DNA of 64,000 nucleotides from Bacillus sp. IITD106 (GCF_019459225.1 NZ_JAIAZY010000014.1:1-64000), one strand, 5' to 3'; shown: positions 1 to 9,633, counted from the first letter of the stretch. The notes: generated by a model not told the origin, from the letters alone. Numbers and translations are program-made.

Positions 1-19
1 TAAAAAATGAATAAAAAAG

Positions 20-43
20 AAGGAGTATCATAAGACACTCCTT
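20..43 (-). terminator. Terminator of the first YjcZ-type gene
   Basis: A 7-bp stem (AAGGAGT/ACTCCTT) with a 10-nt loop is followed on the minus strand by a T-rich tract. It lies just after the stop codon of the small minus-strand gene at 58-147. Confidence 0.7.
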
Positions 44-57
44 CCCCGGTTCGAACC

Positions 58-147
58 TTAGTATACGAATGCCGTTCCAACGATGATAAGCAGAATGAAT
101 AAAACAACAATTAACGCAAAGTTCATTCCGTGGTGCTCGTGGCTCAT
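58..147 (-). CDS. YjcZ-family sporulation microprotein (29 aa)
   Basis: This 29-residue protein has a short His-rich head (MSHEHHG) followed by one hydrophobic helix, [15 protein letters not shown]. That helix is the hallmark of the YjcZ family of small Bacillus sporulation proteins. A strong GGAGGTG ribosome binding site sits 5 nt before the ATG. A sigma-K-like promoter lies upstream and a hairpin terminator downstream, so it is a monocistronic unit. Three relatives occur at 5412, 25139 and 25315. It is probably a single-pass membrane or spore-associated peptide. The family's biochemical role is not known to me. Confidence 0.85.
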   Translation of the reverse strand: MSHEHHGMNFALIVVLFILLIIVGTAFVY

Positions 148-175
148 AAATGGCACCTCCTTAAAGGTTCTAATT

Positions 176-203
176 TATGTTATGGAATAAATACACAATC
201 TGT
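176..203 (-). promoter_or_regulatory. Candidate sigma-K promoter of the YjcZ gene
   Basis: On the minus strand an AC dinucleotide (-35) is followed after 17 bp by CATAACATA. This fits the sigma-K -10 consensus CATAnnnTA. It lies about 30 nt upstream of the start codon. Confidence 0.5.
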
Positions 204-430
204 ATAGGACAATGTGTAATTTTAGAAAAAATGGCTATAGTGTAATGATTTATATCTAAAAATTATATAACCCTTTTTTTGATAATAGTTACTTTTTACT
301 AGTTGATATCGTAAAAACAGGAAAATGGACCGATTTAATTTCAGAAAAATTAGTATAGTATGAAAAGTACATCAAGTTAATATTTTCACATTTAGCTTTT
401 CCATTAAAAACGAAATGAGGGATGAGTAAA

Positions 431-1723
431 GTGAGAATTTTTACGAAAGCATTTTTGTTGTTTGCTTTTGTACTAATGTTTAACTTCAACATGACTACTA
501 CAAGTGATGCAGCTTCTAAGCCTAAAACAAATTTTGGTCAAATTGTAAGAGTAGATTTAATAACCGAAGTTTTACCTGAAGGTGAAAAGGTAGTTGCCCT
601 CTCCATTGAATATAAGAAAGAAATCAATACTCAATCATTGTCTAACTCTACATATGAAGTGAACGCACTTCATGGAGAGAATGCTGCGATGAGAAATATT
701 ACAAAAGTTTATGCAAATACTTCACCAGAATTAAGTGATCAAGGAAAGAATGGGAAGTTCGTTATTATTGAGTTGGATAAAAATGATCCGATAGCTGGGA
801 CCTTATTTTACGATATTAGGACAGGCATTAATACGAGGCTTTCCATTGAATATACCGTCACTCAAGTGAAAGATATTAAGACGGTGATTGGAAATAATGT
901 TCCTACAACACCTAATATACTTGTAAATTCAGGTGAAATTAATTTGGTTGTAGATGATTTTTCTGAAAAAGTCATTACAGACGAGGATGGAAATTTTTTA
1001 AACTATCGTCTTTTTGAACCTGAAAATACGGGAGAAAAGCAACCATTAGTCTTATTTCTTCATGGGGGAGGTGAAAGGGGTGTAAGTAATGATGTTCAGC
1101 TATTAGCTAATAGAGGGGCTATAAGCTGGGCTCACCCAGACCAGCAGGCGATGAATTCCGCATATGTGGCTGCACCACAGGCGGCTATTGGTGCTAGCTG
1201 GACAAGCCAGACGAATTCAAAACTTCTACTTAATCTTATAGAAACATTAAAAAATGAATATCCAATTGACCCTGATCGAATCTATATTACTGGAATTTCG
1301 ATGGGTGGTATGGGGACTTGGTCGCTTATACAAAGCAATCCTAATCTTTTTGCAGCTGCCATTCCTGTTTATGGTACAGGAAATGTGAATTTAGCCCAAA
1401 ATTTAGTGAGCCTTCCAATCTGGGTGACTCATTCAGCAGATGATACAACCGTTCCAGTAAGTGGCTCAAGAAATATGGTCAATGCCATTGAAGCAGCTGG
1501 TGGAAAAATTGTTAGAGCTGAATATGCCGGAAATTTAAGTAGGGACGCTGCCAATGAGGCTGCCCAACAACTGCTTAATACCGCGATTGCAACTGGAAGC
1601 CATACATTATACTCAGAATATATTAGAGGAACAACTCCTATTAACGGGCATTTCGCTTGGGTACCAACATACGAAAATGACGTATTAAGAAACTGGCTAT
1701 TCACAAATGTAAGAGGACAATAA
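431..1723 (+). CDS. Secreted alpha/beta-hydrolase esterase (PHB-depolymerase/LpqC type)
   Basis: The protein begins with a Sec signal peptide (about residues 1-28). An N-terminal beta-rich domain (about 30-175) resembles the Ig-like domain that precedes some esterases. The C-terminal alpha/beta-hydrolase domain shows an oxyanion-type LHGGGERG motif, a nucleophile elbow GISMGG (Ser290), an acid in SADDTTVP (Asp337/338) and a catalytic His in GHFAW (His407). Substrate is unknown; a carboxylesterase or feruloyl-type esterase is most likely. An upstream ATG at 422 directly abuts GAGGG and leaves no spacing. The GTG at 431 has 9 nt, so I prefer it. A bidirectional terminator follows the stop. Confidence 0.85.
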   Translation: MRIFTKAFLLFAFVLMFNFNMTTTSDAASKPKTNFGQIVRVDLITEVLPEGEKVVALSIEYKKEINTQSLSNSTYEVNALHGENAAMRNITKVYANTSPELSDQGKNGKFVIIELDKNDPIAGTLFYDIRTGINTRLSIEYTVTQVKDIKTVIGNNVPTTPNILVNSGEINLVVDDFSEKVITDEDGNFLNYRLFEPENTGEKQPLVLFLHGGGERGVSNDVQLLANRGAISWAHPDQQAMNSAYVAAPQAAIGASWTSQTNSKLLLNLIETLKNEYPIDPDRIYITGISMGGMGTWSLIQSNPNLFAAAIPVYGTGNVNLAQNLVSLPIWVTHSADDTTVPVSGSRNMVNAIEAAGGKIVRAEYAGNLSRDAANEAAQQLLNTAIATGSHTLYSEYIRGTTPINGHFAWVPTYENDVLRNWLFTNVRGQ

Positions 1724-1727
1724 TAAA

Positions 1728-1755
1728 AAGCTACTCTGGAATCCCAGGGTAGCTT
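1728..1755. terminator. Bidirectional terminator between esterase and membrane protein
   Basis: A 12-bp stem (AAGCTAC.CTGG paired with CCAG.GTAGCTT) with a 4-nt loop lies between two convergent genes. Confidence 0.75.
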
Positions 1756-1757
1756 CT

Positions 1758-2036
1758 TCATGAAGTTTTTATTATCACAATGGATACAAGAACAACAATT
1801 CCGAAAGAAACATAGCCTGCAATTCTAACCGGATGTTTTTTATCTTTATCAAACGATTCGAAAACTCTTGTTGTAATATCAAGAAAAAGCAACGTGGCGA
1901 TAACAATAAAAAGCCCCATCCAAAAAGATTTGCCAGATGCATTGAATACGTCCAATAGTTTTGAAATAAAAACAATCCAAATGAAACCGAGTAAACCATT
2001 TAAAATAAACGAATAAATCATTAATAATATTTTCAT
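1758..2036 (-). CDS. Small integral membrane protein, unknown function
   Basis: This 92-residue protein has three predicted membrane segments. They lie around residues 2-28 (ILLMIYSFILNGLLGFIW), 38-57 and 70-90. I do not recognise a family. The start MKILLM is chosen over an upstream in-frame codon because a GGTGGAGG site lies 8 nt before it. It converges on the esterase and is probably transcribed alone. Confidence 0.65.
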   Translation of the reverse strand: MKILLMIYSFILNGLLGFIWIVFISKLLDVFNASGKSFWMGLFIVIATLLFLDITTRVFESFDKDKKHPVRIAGYVSFGIVVLVSIVIIKTS

Positions 2037-2182
2037 CCGAACAACCTCCACCATATATCATACCATTATCGAAAATATATTTGGAAAAAAACAATTCATA
2101 CTCTTGGTTTTTAAAGAAGGAAATAAAATGTTGATGTAGAATATTGTTTGGACGTCAACTTTTTTGAAAAGTGGGTGAATAG

Positions 2183-3109
2183 ATGGATATTATTGATTTA
2201 CATTGTGATGTACTATATAAAATTTGGGAGAATAAAGGAATGTTAAGATTTATCGATTCTCCTGAACTTGATGCGAATAAAAACCGCTTATTGAAAGGTC
2301 AGGTAAAGGTTCAATGCTTTGCTATTTTTATACCACCTGAACTAAAAAGCGAGGAGCAGTTTCAGGCAGCCCTTGATCAAATTGATTACTTTCATTCACA
2401 TGTTTTGAACAATAATCAGGATATGGTACATATTCGAAATTGGGAAGATTTTGCTTCATTAAAACAACATGAAATCGGGGCAATGCTTACGCTAGAAGGA
2501 GTAGATTGTATTGGGAATGATTTCCATAAATTAAGCATATTATTTCATTTGGGAGTTCGTTCGGTGGGCTTGACGTGGAACTTCGCCAATCTAGCTGCAG
2601 ATGGTGTTTGGGAACCGCGAGGAGCGGGCCTTACTTCATTTGGAAAGGACATTGTGAAATTTATTAATAAACATAAAGTGTTAACGGATGTTTCCCATAT
2701 AAGTGAAAAAGGATTTTGGGACGTTATGGAGCTTGCTGATTATCCAATTGCAAGCCACTCCAACTCAAAGACTATTTGTCATCATCCGCGCAATTTATCT
2801 GATGAGCAAGCAGTGGCATTATTTCAGAAAAAGGGACATATTCATGTCGTGTACCATCCACCATTTGTAACCGAAAGAGAGACTGCCTATATTTCTGATT
2901 TAATTCTTCATATTGATCATTTTTGTTCACTAGGAGGAGTAAATCAGATTGGATTTGGTTCTGATTTTGACGGGATTGAAACGCATATCGTAGATTTGGA
3001 AAATGCGTCTAAACACCAGAATTTAACTAATGAATTGCTAAAATATTATTCTGAGGAGCAAGTAAGAGGGTTTGCAGGAGAGAATTTTTTACAGAATCTA
3101 CCAAGATAA
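2183..3109 (+). CDS. Membrane dipeptidase (renal dipeptidase family, M19)
   Basis: This 308-residue zinc hydrolase is likely to cleave dipeptides (peptidase family M19). The binuclear metal ligands are visible in family order: His7 and Asp9 in DLHCD, bridging Glu105 in LTLEGVD, His172 in DVSHIS, His192 in ASHSN, and the substrate/catalytic Asp261 in GFGSDFDG. There is no signal peptide, so it is probably cytoplasmic, as in many Bacillus homologues. It is monocistronic, with a perfect 13-bp bidirectional terminator directly after the stop. The physiological substrate is not evident. Confidence 0.93.
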   Translation: MDIIDLHCDVLYKIWENKGMLRFIDSPELDANKNRLLKGQVKVQCFAIFIPPELKSEEQFQAALDQIDYFHSHVLNNNQDMVHIRNWEDFASLKQHEIGAMLTLEGVDCIGNDFHKLSILFHLGVRSVGLTWNFANLAADGVWEPRGAGLTSFGKDIVKFINKHKVLTDVSHISEKGFWDVMELADYPIASHSNSKTICHHPRNLSDEQAVALFQKKGHIHVVYHPPFVTERETAYISDLILHIDHFCSLGGVNQIGFGSDFDGIETHIVDLENASKHQNLTNELLKYYSEEQVRGFAGENFLQNLPR

Positions 3110-3139
3110 AACAGCCAGATTCCACTGAATCTGGCTGTT
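3110..3139. terminator. Bidirectional terminator, dipeptidase / topB
   Basis: A perfect 13-bp stem (AACAGCCAGATTC) with a CACT loop sits between convergent genes. Confidence 0.85.
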
Positions 3140-3142
3140 ACC

Positions 3143-5236
3143 TTATTCCTTATCTTTCATTGCAGCCTTTAAAGCATCGGCCAAGCTGTTGCCGAACGTT
3201 TCATCGCCTGAATATTTTTTAAGCAATTGCCGTTCTTCTTTTTTGCTGACAGCTTTTTTCTTTTGTTCCGCTTTCTCAACAAGATTGCAATTACGGCACT
3301 GGAAATACGTTCCTGCTTTTCCTGAATGTATTTCCATTTTCTTGTGGCATTGCGGACATCTTTTATTTGAAATCTTTGGATCCTTTCGCTTCCGGAAGTT
3401 GCATTCTCTATTCGAACATACAAGAATTCGACCATCACGGCCTTTTGTTTCCTTCATAAAGGATCCACATTCAGGACATTTAGAGCCTGTTAAATTATGG
3501 GCTTTATATTTTTGGTCGCTATTCTTTATTTCCGCTACAAGAAGATGGGTCTGTTTTCGAACATTTTGTAAAAAGGCTTCTGATTTACCTTTTCCTCTAG
3601 CAATCGCTTCTAATTCTGCTTCCCATTTGGCAGTAAGTTCTGGCGATTTTAACTCATCATTTACAAGCTCAATCAATTGTTTACCTTTTGGTGTCGGATG
3701 AAGCCTGTTATTCACGCGATCAAGCGTTTCCGAAGTGAGGAGTTTTTCAATAATATCTGCTCTAGTGGCAGGTGTTCCCAGTCCGTATTTTTCCATTTTC
3801 GACAGTAGATCCGCTTCTGAATATCTTAATGGAGGTTCAGTCCATTTTTTATCCATTTGAATGTGGTTGACCGTAAATGTTTGACCGGCACGTAAGTTGT
3901 CAAGACGATGTTCAATATTAGTTTCTTCATCACTTTTTCCCGTAACTGTTTTAAATCCTAATTCAATAATACTGGACTCGGTTGCTGAAAAAGATTCATC
4001 TCCTACTTGAAAGGATACATTGATCGTTTCGTATCGATAGATTGGATAAAATAAAGCTAAAAACCTTCTGACAATCATGTCATATAATTTACGTTCATCT
4101 ATAGATAAATTCGCTAATGTAGGACGCTCATCTGTTGGTATAATTGCATGATGATCGGTCACTTTATCGTTATTAAACACTTTTCTAGCCAGTACCTTAC
4201 CATTATTTTGTAAGGCAACTTTGCATTCTTCTTTATAAGAATGTTGTAGTGCGTGAATGCGTTCTCGCATCGTACTTTCCATATCCGTTGTTAAATAACG
4301 AGAATCGGTTCTTGGATATGTTACAAGTTTATGCTGTTCGTATAATGATTGAAGAACATTTAAAGTCTTTTTTGCCGAAAAGCCGAATCTTCTATTTGCA
4401 TCTCTTTGCAGTTCCGTTAGGTCATAAGGGAGAGGCTGTTGTTCACTTTTTTCTTTTTTATCAACTGAGGTAATAATCGCTTGTTGATCGGCAACTTTTT
4501 CTAAAATTTCCTTTGCTTTCTTTTCATCAAATATTCTTTTTTCATTTTTATGGTGCCACGATGCAGACATTAGGCCAATTTTTGCTTGAATCATATAATA
4601 TTCTTTCGGAACAAACGCTTGAATTTCTTTTTCTCTATCTAAAATCATGGAAAGGGTAGGGGTTTGAACCCGACCAGCGGATAAAGGGTCATCGTATTTT
4701 GTCGTCAAGGCTCTTGTAACATTTAAACCGATGAGCCAATCAGCTTCAGCTCTGCAAACGGCAGATTCATATAAGTCATCGTATTGTTTAGCTGGTTTCA
4801 ATTGTTTAAAACCGTCTTTGATCGCCCTATCAGTTTGCGATGATATCCAAAGCCTTTTAACCGGTTTTTTCCAACGGATTTTTTCAAGAATCCATCTTGC
4901 CACGAGTTCGCCTTCGCGCCCTGCATCTGTGGCAATGATAAGCTCCTTTACATCATTTCGTTTCGCAAGCCGTTCAATTCCTTTAAATTGTGATGAAGTT
5001 TGCCTAATAACTTTTAATTGCATTTTGTTTGGAATAATTGGCAAGTCATTCATATTCCAAGTTTTATATTTTGGATCATAGTCCTCAGGCATCTTTAATT
5101 CGATTAAATGCCCAAGGGCCCATGTAACGATATAGTTAGGACCCTCAATATATTGTTTCTGTTTATTTGTACATCCTAGAACTCGAGCAAGGTCACGTGC
5201 AACACTCGGTTTTTCAGCTAAAACTAATGATTTCAT
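3143..5236 (-). CDS. topB: DNA topoisomerase III
   Basis: This 697-residue type IA topoisomerase decatenates and relaxes DNA by passing single strands. The Toprim domain at the N-terminus shows Glu8 in VLAEKPS and the acidic cluster ATDAGREGE (Asp104-Glu110). The active-site tyrosine is Tyr307 in VTYPRTDSRY. Two zinc-ribbon modules with CPxC pairs close the C-terminus (roughly residues 595-665). The length fits Bacillus TopB. The start MKSLVLAEKP is chosen over an 11-residue upstream extension because GAGAGGGG lies about 9 nt before it. There is no operon partner. Confidence 0.96.
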   Translation of the reverse strand: MKSLVLAEKPSVARDLARVLGCTNKQKQYIEGPNYIVTWALGHLIELKMPEDYDPKYKTWNMNDLPIIPNKMQLKVIRQTSSQFKGIERLAKRNDVKELIIATDAGREGELVARWILEKIRWKKPVKRLWISSQTDRAIKDGFKQLKPAKQYDDLYESAVCRAEADWLIGLNVTRALTTKYDDPLSAGRVQTPTLSMILDREKEIQAFVPKEYYMIQAKIGLMSASWHHKNEKRIFDEKKAKEILEKVADQQAIITSVDKKEKSEQQPLPYDLTELQRDANRRFGFSAKKTLNVLQSLYEQHKLVTYPRTDSRYLTTDMESTMRERIHALQHSYKEECKVALQNNGKVLARKVFNNDKVTDHHAIIPTDERPTLANLSIDERKLYDMIVRRFLALFYPIYRYETINVSFQVGDESFSATESSIIELGFKTVTGKSDEETNIEHRLDNLRAGQTFTVNHIQMDKKWTEPPLRYSEADLLSKMEKYGLGTPATRADIIEKLLTSETLDRVNNRLHPTPKGKQLIELVNDELKSPELTAKWEAELEAIARGKGKSEAFLQNVRKQTHLLVAEIKNSDQKYKAHNLTGSKCPECGSFMKETKGRDGRILVCSNRECNFRKRKDPKISNKRCPQCHKKMEIHSGKAGTYFQCRNCNLVEKAEQKKKAVSKKEERQLLKKYSGDETFGNSLADALKAAMKDKE

Positions 5237-5411
5237 AATGGTGATACCCCTCTCAAACAATAACTTCAATAGATATCATTATAACGAAAAGTCCGATATG
5301 AGTAAAAAATCCACTTTTTTTAAAAACGTCCATACACATTTTGCATTCTTGAATAGACTATTGTGCAAGAGTGATTTCACTCACTTATTCCGAATCAGGA
5401 GGTGAGGCAGA

Positions 5412-5552
5412 ATGGGCTTCGGATGGGGCGGTTATGGTTACGGTTGCGGCTATGGCGGCTACGGAGGCGGCTTTGGCTACGGCTATGGTGGTTTCGCGTT
5501 GATCGTAGTATTGTTTATCCTATTAATCATCGTAGGAGCAGCGTGGTTCTAA
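5412..5552 (+). CDS. YjcZ-family Gly/Tyr-rich sporulation microprotein (46 aa)
   Basis: The N-terminal half (residues 1-27) is almost only Gly, Tyr and Phe (repeated GYG/GGY). Residues 28-46 carry the YjcZ-type hydrophobic helix [15 protein letters not shown] and end in AAWF. An AGGAGGTG site lies about 8 nt before the ATG. A weak sigma-K-like match (AC, then AATAGACTA) lies about 55 nt upstream. It is probably a spore-layer or membrane peptide. A longer open frame that overlaps it is only a frame shadow rich in Arg/Leu. Confidence 0.85.
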   Translation: MGFGWGGYGYGCGYGGYGGGFGYGYGGFALIVVLFILLIIVGAAWF

Positions 5553-5633
5553 AATGCTCCTTATTAAAACGCCATATGGAGAATGGATATAGGGCTGGAA
5601 GGGATCATTTCTCTTCCAGCCCTAGAAATGAAA

Positions 5634-5665
5634 AAACCAGAAAAGTATTTACTCTTTTCTGGTTT
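5634..5665. terminator. Terminator of the histidine kinase gene
   Basis: A 12-bp stem (AAACCAGAAAAG/CTTTTCTGGTTT) with an 8-nt loop has T-runs on both strands. A second 10-bp hairpin (GGGCTGGAAG) at 5592-5622 lies just upstream and may serve the YjcZ gene. Confidence 0.75.
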
Positions 5666-5672
5666 CTAAATC

Positions 5673-6794
5673 TTACTTTTTTACTGGCGGCAGTTTAATG
5701 GTAAATGTTGTCCACTCGTCATCTGAAGTACAAAATAATTGCCCTTCATGTTTTTCGATAATTTCCTTACATACATATAAGCCGAGTCCAGTACCTGTTT
5801 TTTTAGTTGTAACAAATGGATCAAAAATAGTATTTAATAATGGTTCGGGAATTTTTGGACCTGTATTTGAAGTTTCTAATACGATGGATTGATCTTCTGC
5901 AACAAAACCCCTAATTTTTATAACGGAAGAAGTCATTTGTTCAGTTAATACATCGATTGCATTAAAAATAATATTAATTAATACTTGTCTAATTTCCTCT
6001 ATGTAACCGTTCACAAATAAATTATCTTCAAGTTCCCTTTCTAATTCTACATTTGCTTCCAGAAGTCGAGGGTAGATAAAGGATGCTATCTGATCAAGCA
6101 ATTCATTTAACGAAAATAATGTTATTTCTTGATTAAGCATTTCTTTTCTTGATAACATCAAGAATTGAGTAATCCTAAATTTTAATTGTTCAAGTTCACC
6201 TAAAATGATATCCATATACGGAAGTTCAGGGTTTTCTGAACGTAATAACTGAACAAAACCATGAATCGTCGTTAACGGATTTCTAAATTCATGAACAAAG
6301 CTTGAAGTCATCTGACCTAATAATGTTAATCTTTCTTCATGATTGTCTTTGTTTAAGAGATTTGATTCTTCAATTTGTTGATCTTTTTTTGAGGTGTATT
6401 TTTTTGTAGCGAAAAATAATAAGCGATCGATTATTTCAGATAGCTTTAAATAAATTGGCTGAATTTCATCCCAATTTTTATGATATTGGGATAATTCGAT
6501 AAGCAATTCATTTTTTGCAATATTTGCGTTGTAAATAAAGTAGCTGATGTTCGATATTTCATAGATATTTAAAACTTCAGCATTTTCAAGGATTATTTTT
6601 TTAAGATAATGTTCTAGTTCATTTTTTTCTAAAGAAAATGCTTGCACTACCATCTTTAAAAGTAACTGCCCTTGTAAAATTATTTTTTCATAATCATTTT
6701 CAGAAGGTACAACAATTTTTTCTTTCCAGCGGTCAAAAATTACTTCCTTTCTTGAGTCAATGAAAGAAACAATATCTAACTTCATTTGATCCAT
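5673..6794 (-). CDS. Cytoplasmic sensor histidine kinase (sporulation-kinase type)
   Basis: This 373-residue kinase has no membrane segments. Residues 1-140 form an all-helical sensor region resembling the RsbRD N-terminal type. The dimerisation helix carries the phospho-acceptor His168 in FVHEFRNPL, the H-box style of Bacillus Kin sporulation kinases. The ATPase domain shows the N-box NIIFNAIDVL and the G-box KTGTGLGLYV. No response regulator is adjacent, which is usual for orphan kinases feeding Spo0F. The start is set at the ATG 5 nt after AGGTG; the preceding GTG is too close to it. The input signal cannot be read from the sequence. Confidence 0.88.
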   Translation of the reverse strand: MDQMKLDIVSFIDSRKEVIFDRWKEKIVVPSENDYEKIILQGQLLLKMVVQAFSLEKNELEHYLKKIILENAEVLNIYEISNISYFIYNANIAKNELLIELSQYHKNWDEIQPIYLKLSEIIDRLLFFATKKYTSKKDQQIEESNLLNKDNHEERLTLLGQMTSSFVHEFRNPLTTIHGFVQLLRSENPELPYMDIILGELEQLKFRITQFLMLSRKEMLNQEITLFSLNELLDQIASFIYPRLLEANVELERELEDNLFVNGYIEEIRQVLINIIFNAIDVLTEQMTSSVIKIRGFVAEDQSIVLETSNTGPKIPEPLLNTIFDPFVTTKKTGTGLGLYVCKEIIEKHEGQLFCTSDDEWTTFTIKLPPVKK

Positions 6795-7218
6795 CACTTC
6801 ACCTCAACTCTATTATACCAATGAATTCCTAAAAATCTATCAAATGGTAATATATATGAATTTAGTTACAATATTGCAATCTAAAATTTAAATGAAAGAA
6901 TTGTTTGTCATCTCTTTCTATTATCGTCTATTTATTGAAATAGTAAAGAAATTCTTATTATTTGTTATAGAGATAATTCAAAGAATAGGACTTTTTTCTG
7001 AGGGAATAAGTATAAAAGCCCGAAAATATACCTATACACTTATTGAAAAATGTAGTTTATAATAATATCTATAAATTATCGTTTTTCTCTCTCTATCTTC
7101 TATTTTGTTAAAATTCAGACAAGTTTTGTGCATAATTTGACTTTTCACATCGAGAGCTATTTGCGCCTAATGATAGATATTGCTTCAAAACATTAATAAT
7201 GATAATGGGGTGAAGTAA
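6795..7218. other. 424-bp AT-rich intergenic region
   Basis: The region lies between the divergent kinase and small-ORF genes. It is very AT-rich. I see no convincing ORF, hairpin or repeat; it probably holds the two divergent promoters, but I cannot assign them. Confidence 0.5.
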
Positions 7219-7380
7219 ATGAAAGGCGAAACTGTTAATAAACCATTGACTCATCCACTTGTACGAAAATGTATGCGGCATTTAGATGTGATCGAGGCGA
7301 ATGACAAAACGAAACAAATTGTATATATGTATTTGAAAGCGATGGACGATGAAATCAATAAAATAAAAAAAGAAACTTAG
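7219..7380 (+). CDS. Small hypothetical protein (53 aa)
   Basis: This 53-residue protein starts MKGETVNKPL and is rich in charged residues, with a Lys/Glu-rich helical tail. It has no signal peptide or membrane segment. A GGGGTGA ribosome binding site sits 5-6 nt before the ATG, and a strong terminator follows the stop by 20 nt, so it looks like a complete monocistronic gene. I do not recognise the family. Confidence 0.7.
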   Translation: MKGETVNKPLTHPLVRKCMRHLDVIEANDKTKQIVYMYLKAMDDEINKIKKET

Positions 7381-7400
7381 TTGCTTTTAAAACGTAAAAT

Positions 7401-7438
7401 AGTCTTAGTAACTCCATTTTAATGGAAGTACTAAGACT
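7401..7438 (+). terminator. Intrinsic terminator
   Basis: A long stem (AGTCTTAGTA/TACTAAGACT extended by CTCCATT/AATGGA) is followed by TTTTTTG. Confidence 0.9.
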
Positions 7439-7536
7439 ATTTTTTGTGGAAAAATCGAACTTTTGGTAAGGAATTAGTCTTTAGGCAAACGTATATTATA
7501 TAATGGTTGTTAAGCAGCGAAAGTGGGGACTTTTTG

Positions 7537-9609
7537 ATGAAATACTTTATTATAGCAAAAGAAGCAATTTGGAGATTTTGGAGAAGAGCTCACCTTAATC
7601 AAATTATTATTTTGCTTTTATCATTAACGATATTGGTTGGACTTGCTTATTTTGCCTATTTAGCGAGTGCTGCAAATGTTGAATCATTGAAACAAGGTCT
7701 TTCTCAATCAACCGTAATTTATGATAAAGATGAGGACGAGGCAAGTAAAATATCAGCTAATTTAATCGAAGGAGTTTCGATTGACAAAGTTCCTGACAAT
7801 TTACAAAATGCCATTATTGCCATTGAAGATCACCGTTTCAAAGAGCATAAAGGCTTTGATGTAAAAGGGATTATGAGGGCATTCTTTATTAATCTAAAAT
7901 CTGGACGAATTAGCGCAGGGGGAAGTACCATTACCCAACAATTGACGAAAGTTGCATTATTATCGCCTGAACGCACTTTTAAGAGAAAATTGGAAGAACT
8001 ATTTTTAGCGGTTGAAATGGAAAAGACATATACAAAAGATGAGATATTAGAAATGTATATGAATCAAGTGTATTTCGGAAGTGGTGCATATGGTGTACAA
8101 AACGCATCAAGAAAATATTTTGGCAAAGATGTAGAAAATATTACGTTAAGTGAAGCGGCAATGCTCGCTGGGATTATTAACCGCCCGTCCGCTTTAGATC
8201 CTTCTAAAAATTATGAAGGGGCCATGAAACGTCGTGATGTCGTACTTGGACAAATGAAAAAGTACAATATGATTTCAGAACAGCAATATAAAGATGCTGT
8301 TGCTGAAAAAATTGTTCTGGACGATAAAGGCGGCGACCCATTAAAAGGGAAGTATCCATATTATGTAGACGCAGTTATTAATGAAGCAATCAATTTATAT
8401 GGGTACACACAAGATGAACTTTTAACAAAAGGATACAAAATATATACGGAAATGGATCAAAATCTTCAATCCTCACTTGAAAAGGTATATCAGAATAACT
8501 CGCTTTTCCCAGTGAGCAGTGATGGAACATTGTCACAAAGTGGAGCAGTGTTGCTCGATCCAAGTTCTGGAGGATTAAGAGCACTTGTAGGAGGGAGAGG
8601 AGAGCATACATTCCGTGCTTATAATCGAGCCACACAATTGACAGCACAGCCGGGATCTGTCATGAAACCATTAGCTGTATACGTCCCGGCATTAGAAGCA
8701 GGTTATACTGCACATTCAAAACTTAAAGATGAGGCCGATTTATCTTATGATGGCTATCAGCCTAAAAACTATAATAACCAATATCTTGGTGAGGTTCCGA
8801 TGTATAAGGCAGTAGAAGATTCTTTAAACGTACCGGCAGTTTGGCTCTTAAATGAGATTGGTATTGACAAAGGAGTAGATTCAGTTACGAGATTTGGTCT
8901 TCCACTTCAAGACAAGGACAAAAATTTAAGCCTAGCTCTCGGAGGAACGAGATCAGGTTATTCTCCTAAACAAATGGCTGAAGCATATGCAGTTTTTGCG
9001 AACGGCGGCCAAAGGGTGCAAAGTCATATTATAACGAAAATCGTTGGACCTACTGGAAACGTGGAAGTAGATGTTAAACCTAAGAAGACACGTGTTACAG
9101 ACAAGAAAACAGCAGAACAAATGACCTCCATGTTATTAAATGTCGTTGAATCTGGAACCGGGAGGAATGCACAAATAAATGGTTATACGATTGCAGGAAA
9201 AACTGGATCTACACAGCTTCCGTATGCAGATATAACAGAAGGAACGAAAGATCAATGGTTCGTTGGCTATACTCCTAATTTGGTCGGAGCCGTATGGTTA
9301 GGGTACGATATAACGGATCGAAACCACTATTTAAAAGGTAGAAGTGGGGATACGGTAGTGCCTATTTTTCGGGCAATAATGAGCGGAGCACTTCCTCATG
9401 TAGAAAAAATGAGTTTTGAAACGAAATCGGTAAACCAACACTTACAGGAACAACAAGATAATAAATCTATTAAAGAAAAATTCGATGATTTCGATGAAAA
9501 GATGATAAAAGAAGCAGAGAAATGGAAAGAAAAGCTTGAAAAAGGAAAAGGAAATCTAAAGAAGTTTGAAGAAAAATTAAAAGGCATCTATAAAAAATTT
9601 AGACATTAG
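7537..9609 (+). CDS. Class A penicillin-binding protein (glycosyltransferase/transpeptidase)
   Basis: This 690-residue bifunctional enzyme polymerises and cross-links peptidoglycan at the membrane. A single membrane anchor spans about residues 22-45. The GT51 domain has the catalytic Glu in AIEDHRFKEHKG and the GGSTITQQL motif. The transpeptidase domain has SxxK (SVMK), SxN (SLN) and KTG (AGKTGST). After the transpeptidase fold comes a 50-residue, highly charged coiled-coil tail rich in Lys and Glu. The ATG follows GGGGA by 8 nt, so an upstream TTG 30 nt away is not used. It is related to PbpF/PBP2A-type enzymes; I cannot fix the exact orthologue. Confidence 0.93.
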   Translation: MKYFIIAKEAIWRFWRRAHLNQIIILLLSLTILVGLAYFAYLASAANVESLKQGLSQSTVIYDKDEDEASKISANLIEGVSIDKVPDNLQNAIIAIEDHRFKEHKGFDVKGIMRAFFINLKSGRISAGGSTITQQLTKVALLSPERTFKRKLEELFLAVEMEKTYTKDEILEMYMNQVYFGSGAYGVQNASRKYFGKDVENITLSEAAMLAGIINRPSALDPSKNYEGAMKRRDVVLGQMKKYNMISEQQYKDAVAEKIVLDDKGGDPLKGKYPYYVDAVINEAINLYGYTQDELLTKGYKIYTEMDQNLQSSLEKVYQNNSLFPVSSDGTLSQSGAVLLDPSSGGLRALVGGRGEHTFRAYNRATQLTAQPGSVMKPLAVYVPALEAGYTAHSKLKDEADLSYDGYQPKNYNNQYLGEVPMYKAVEDSLNVPAVWLLNEIGIDKGVDSVTRFGLPLQDKDKNLSLALGGTRSGYSPKQMAEAYAVFANGGQRVQSHIITKIVGPTGNVEVDVKPKKTRVTDKKTAEQMTSMLLNVVESGTGRNAQINGYTIAGKTGSTQLPYADITEGTKDQWFVGYTPNLVGAVWLGYDITDRNHYLKGRSGDTVVPIFRAIMSGALPHVEKMSFETKSVNQHLQEQQDNKSIKEKFDDFDEKMIKEAEKWKEKLEKGKGNLKKFEEKLKGIYKKFRH

Positions 9610-9610
9610 G

Positions 9611-9633
9611 GAGGACGGAGTTTTTTCGTCCTC
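9611..9633 (+). terminator. Intrinsic terminator of the PBP gene
   Basis: A 7-bp stem (GAGGACG/CGTCCTC) is followed by a T-rich tract. Confidence 0.75.

Noticed and set aside
289-492. A 67-codon minus-strand ORF overlapping the esterase start
   Set aside because: It is antisense to the esterase signal peptide, with no ribosome binding site and no recognisable features.
5402-5698. A 98-codon plus-strand ORF
   Set aside because: It is a frame shadow of the Gly/Tyr-rich YjcZ gene at 5412 and gives a low-complexity Arg/Leu sequence running through two hairpins.
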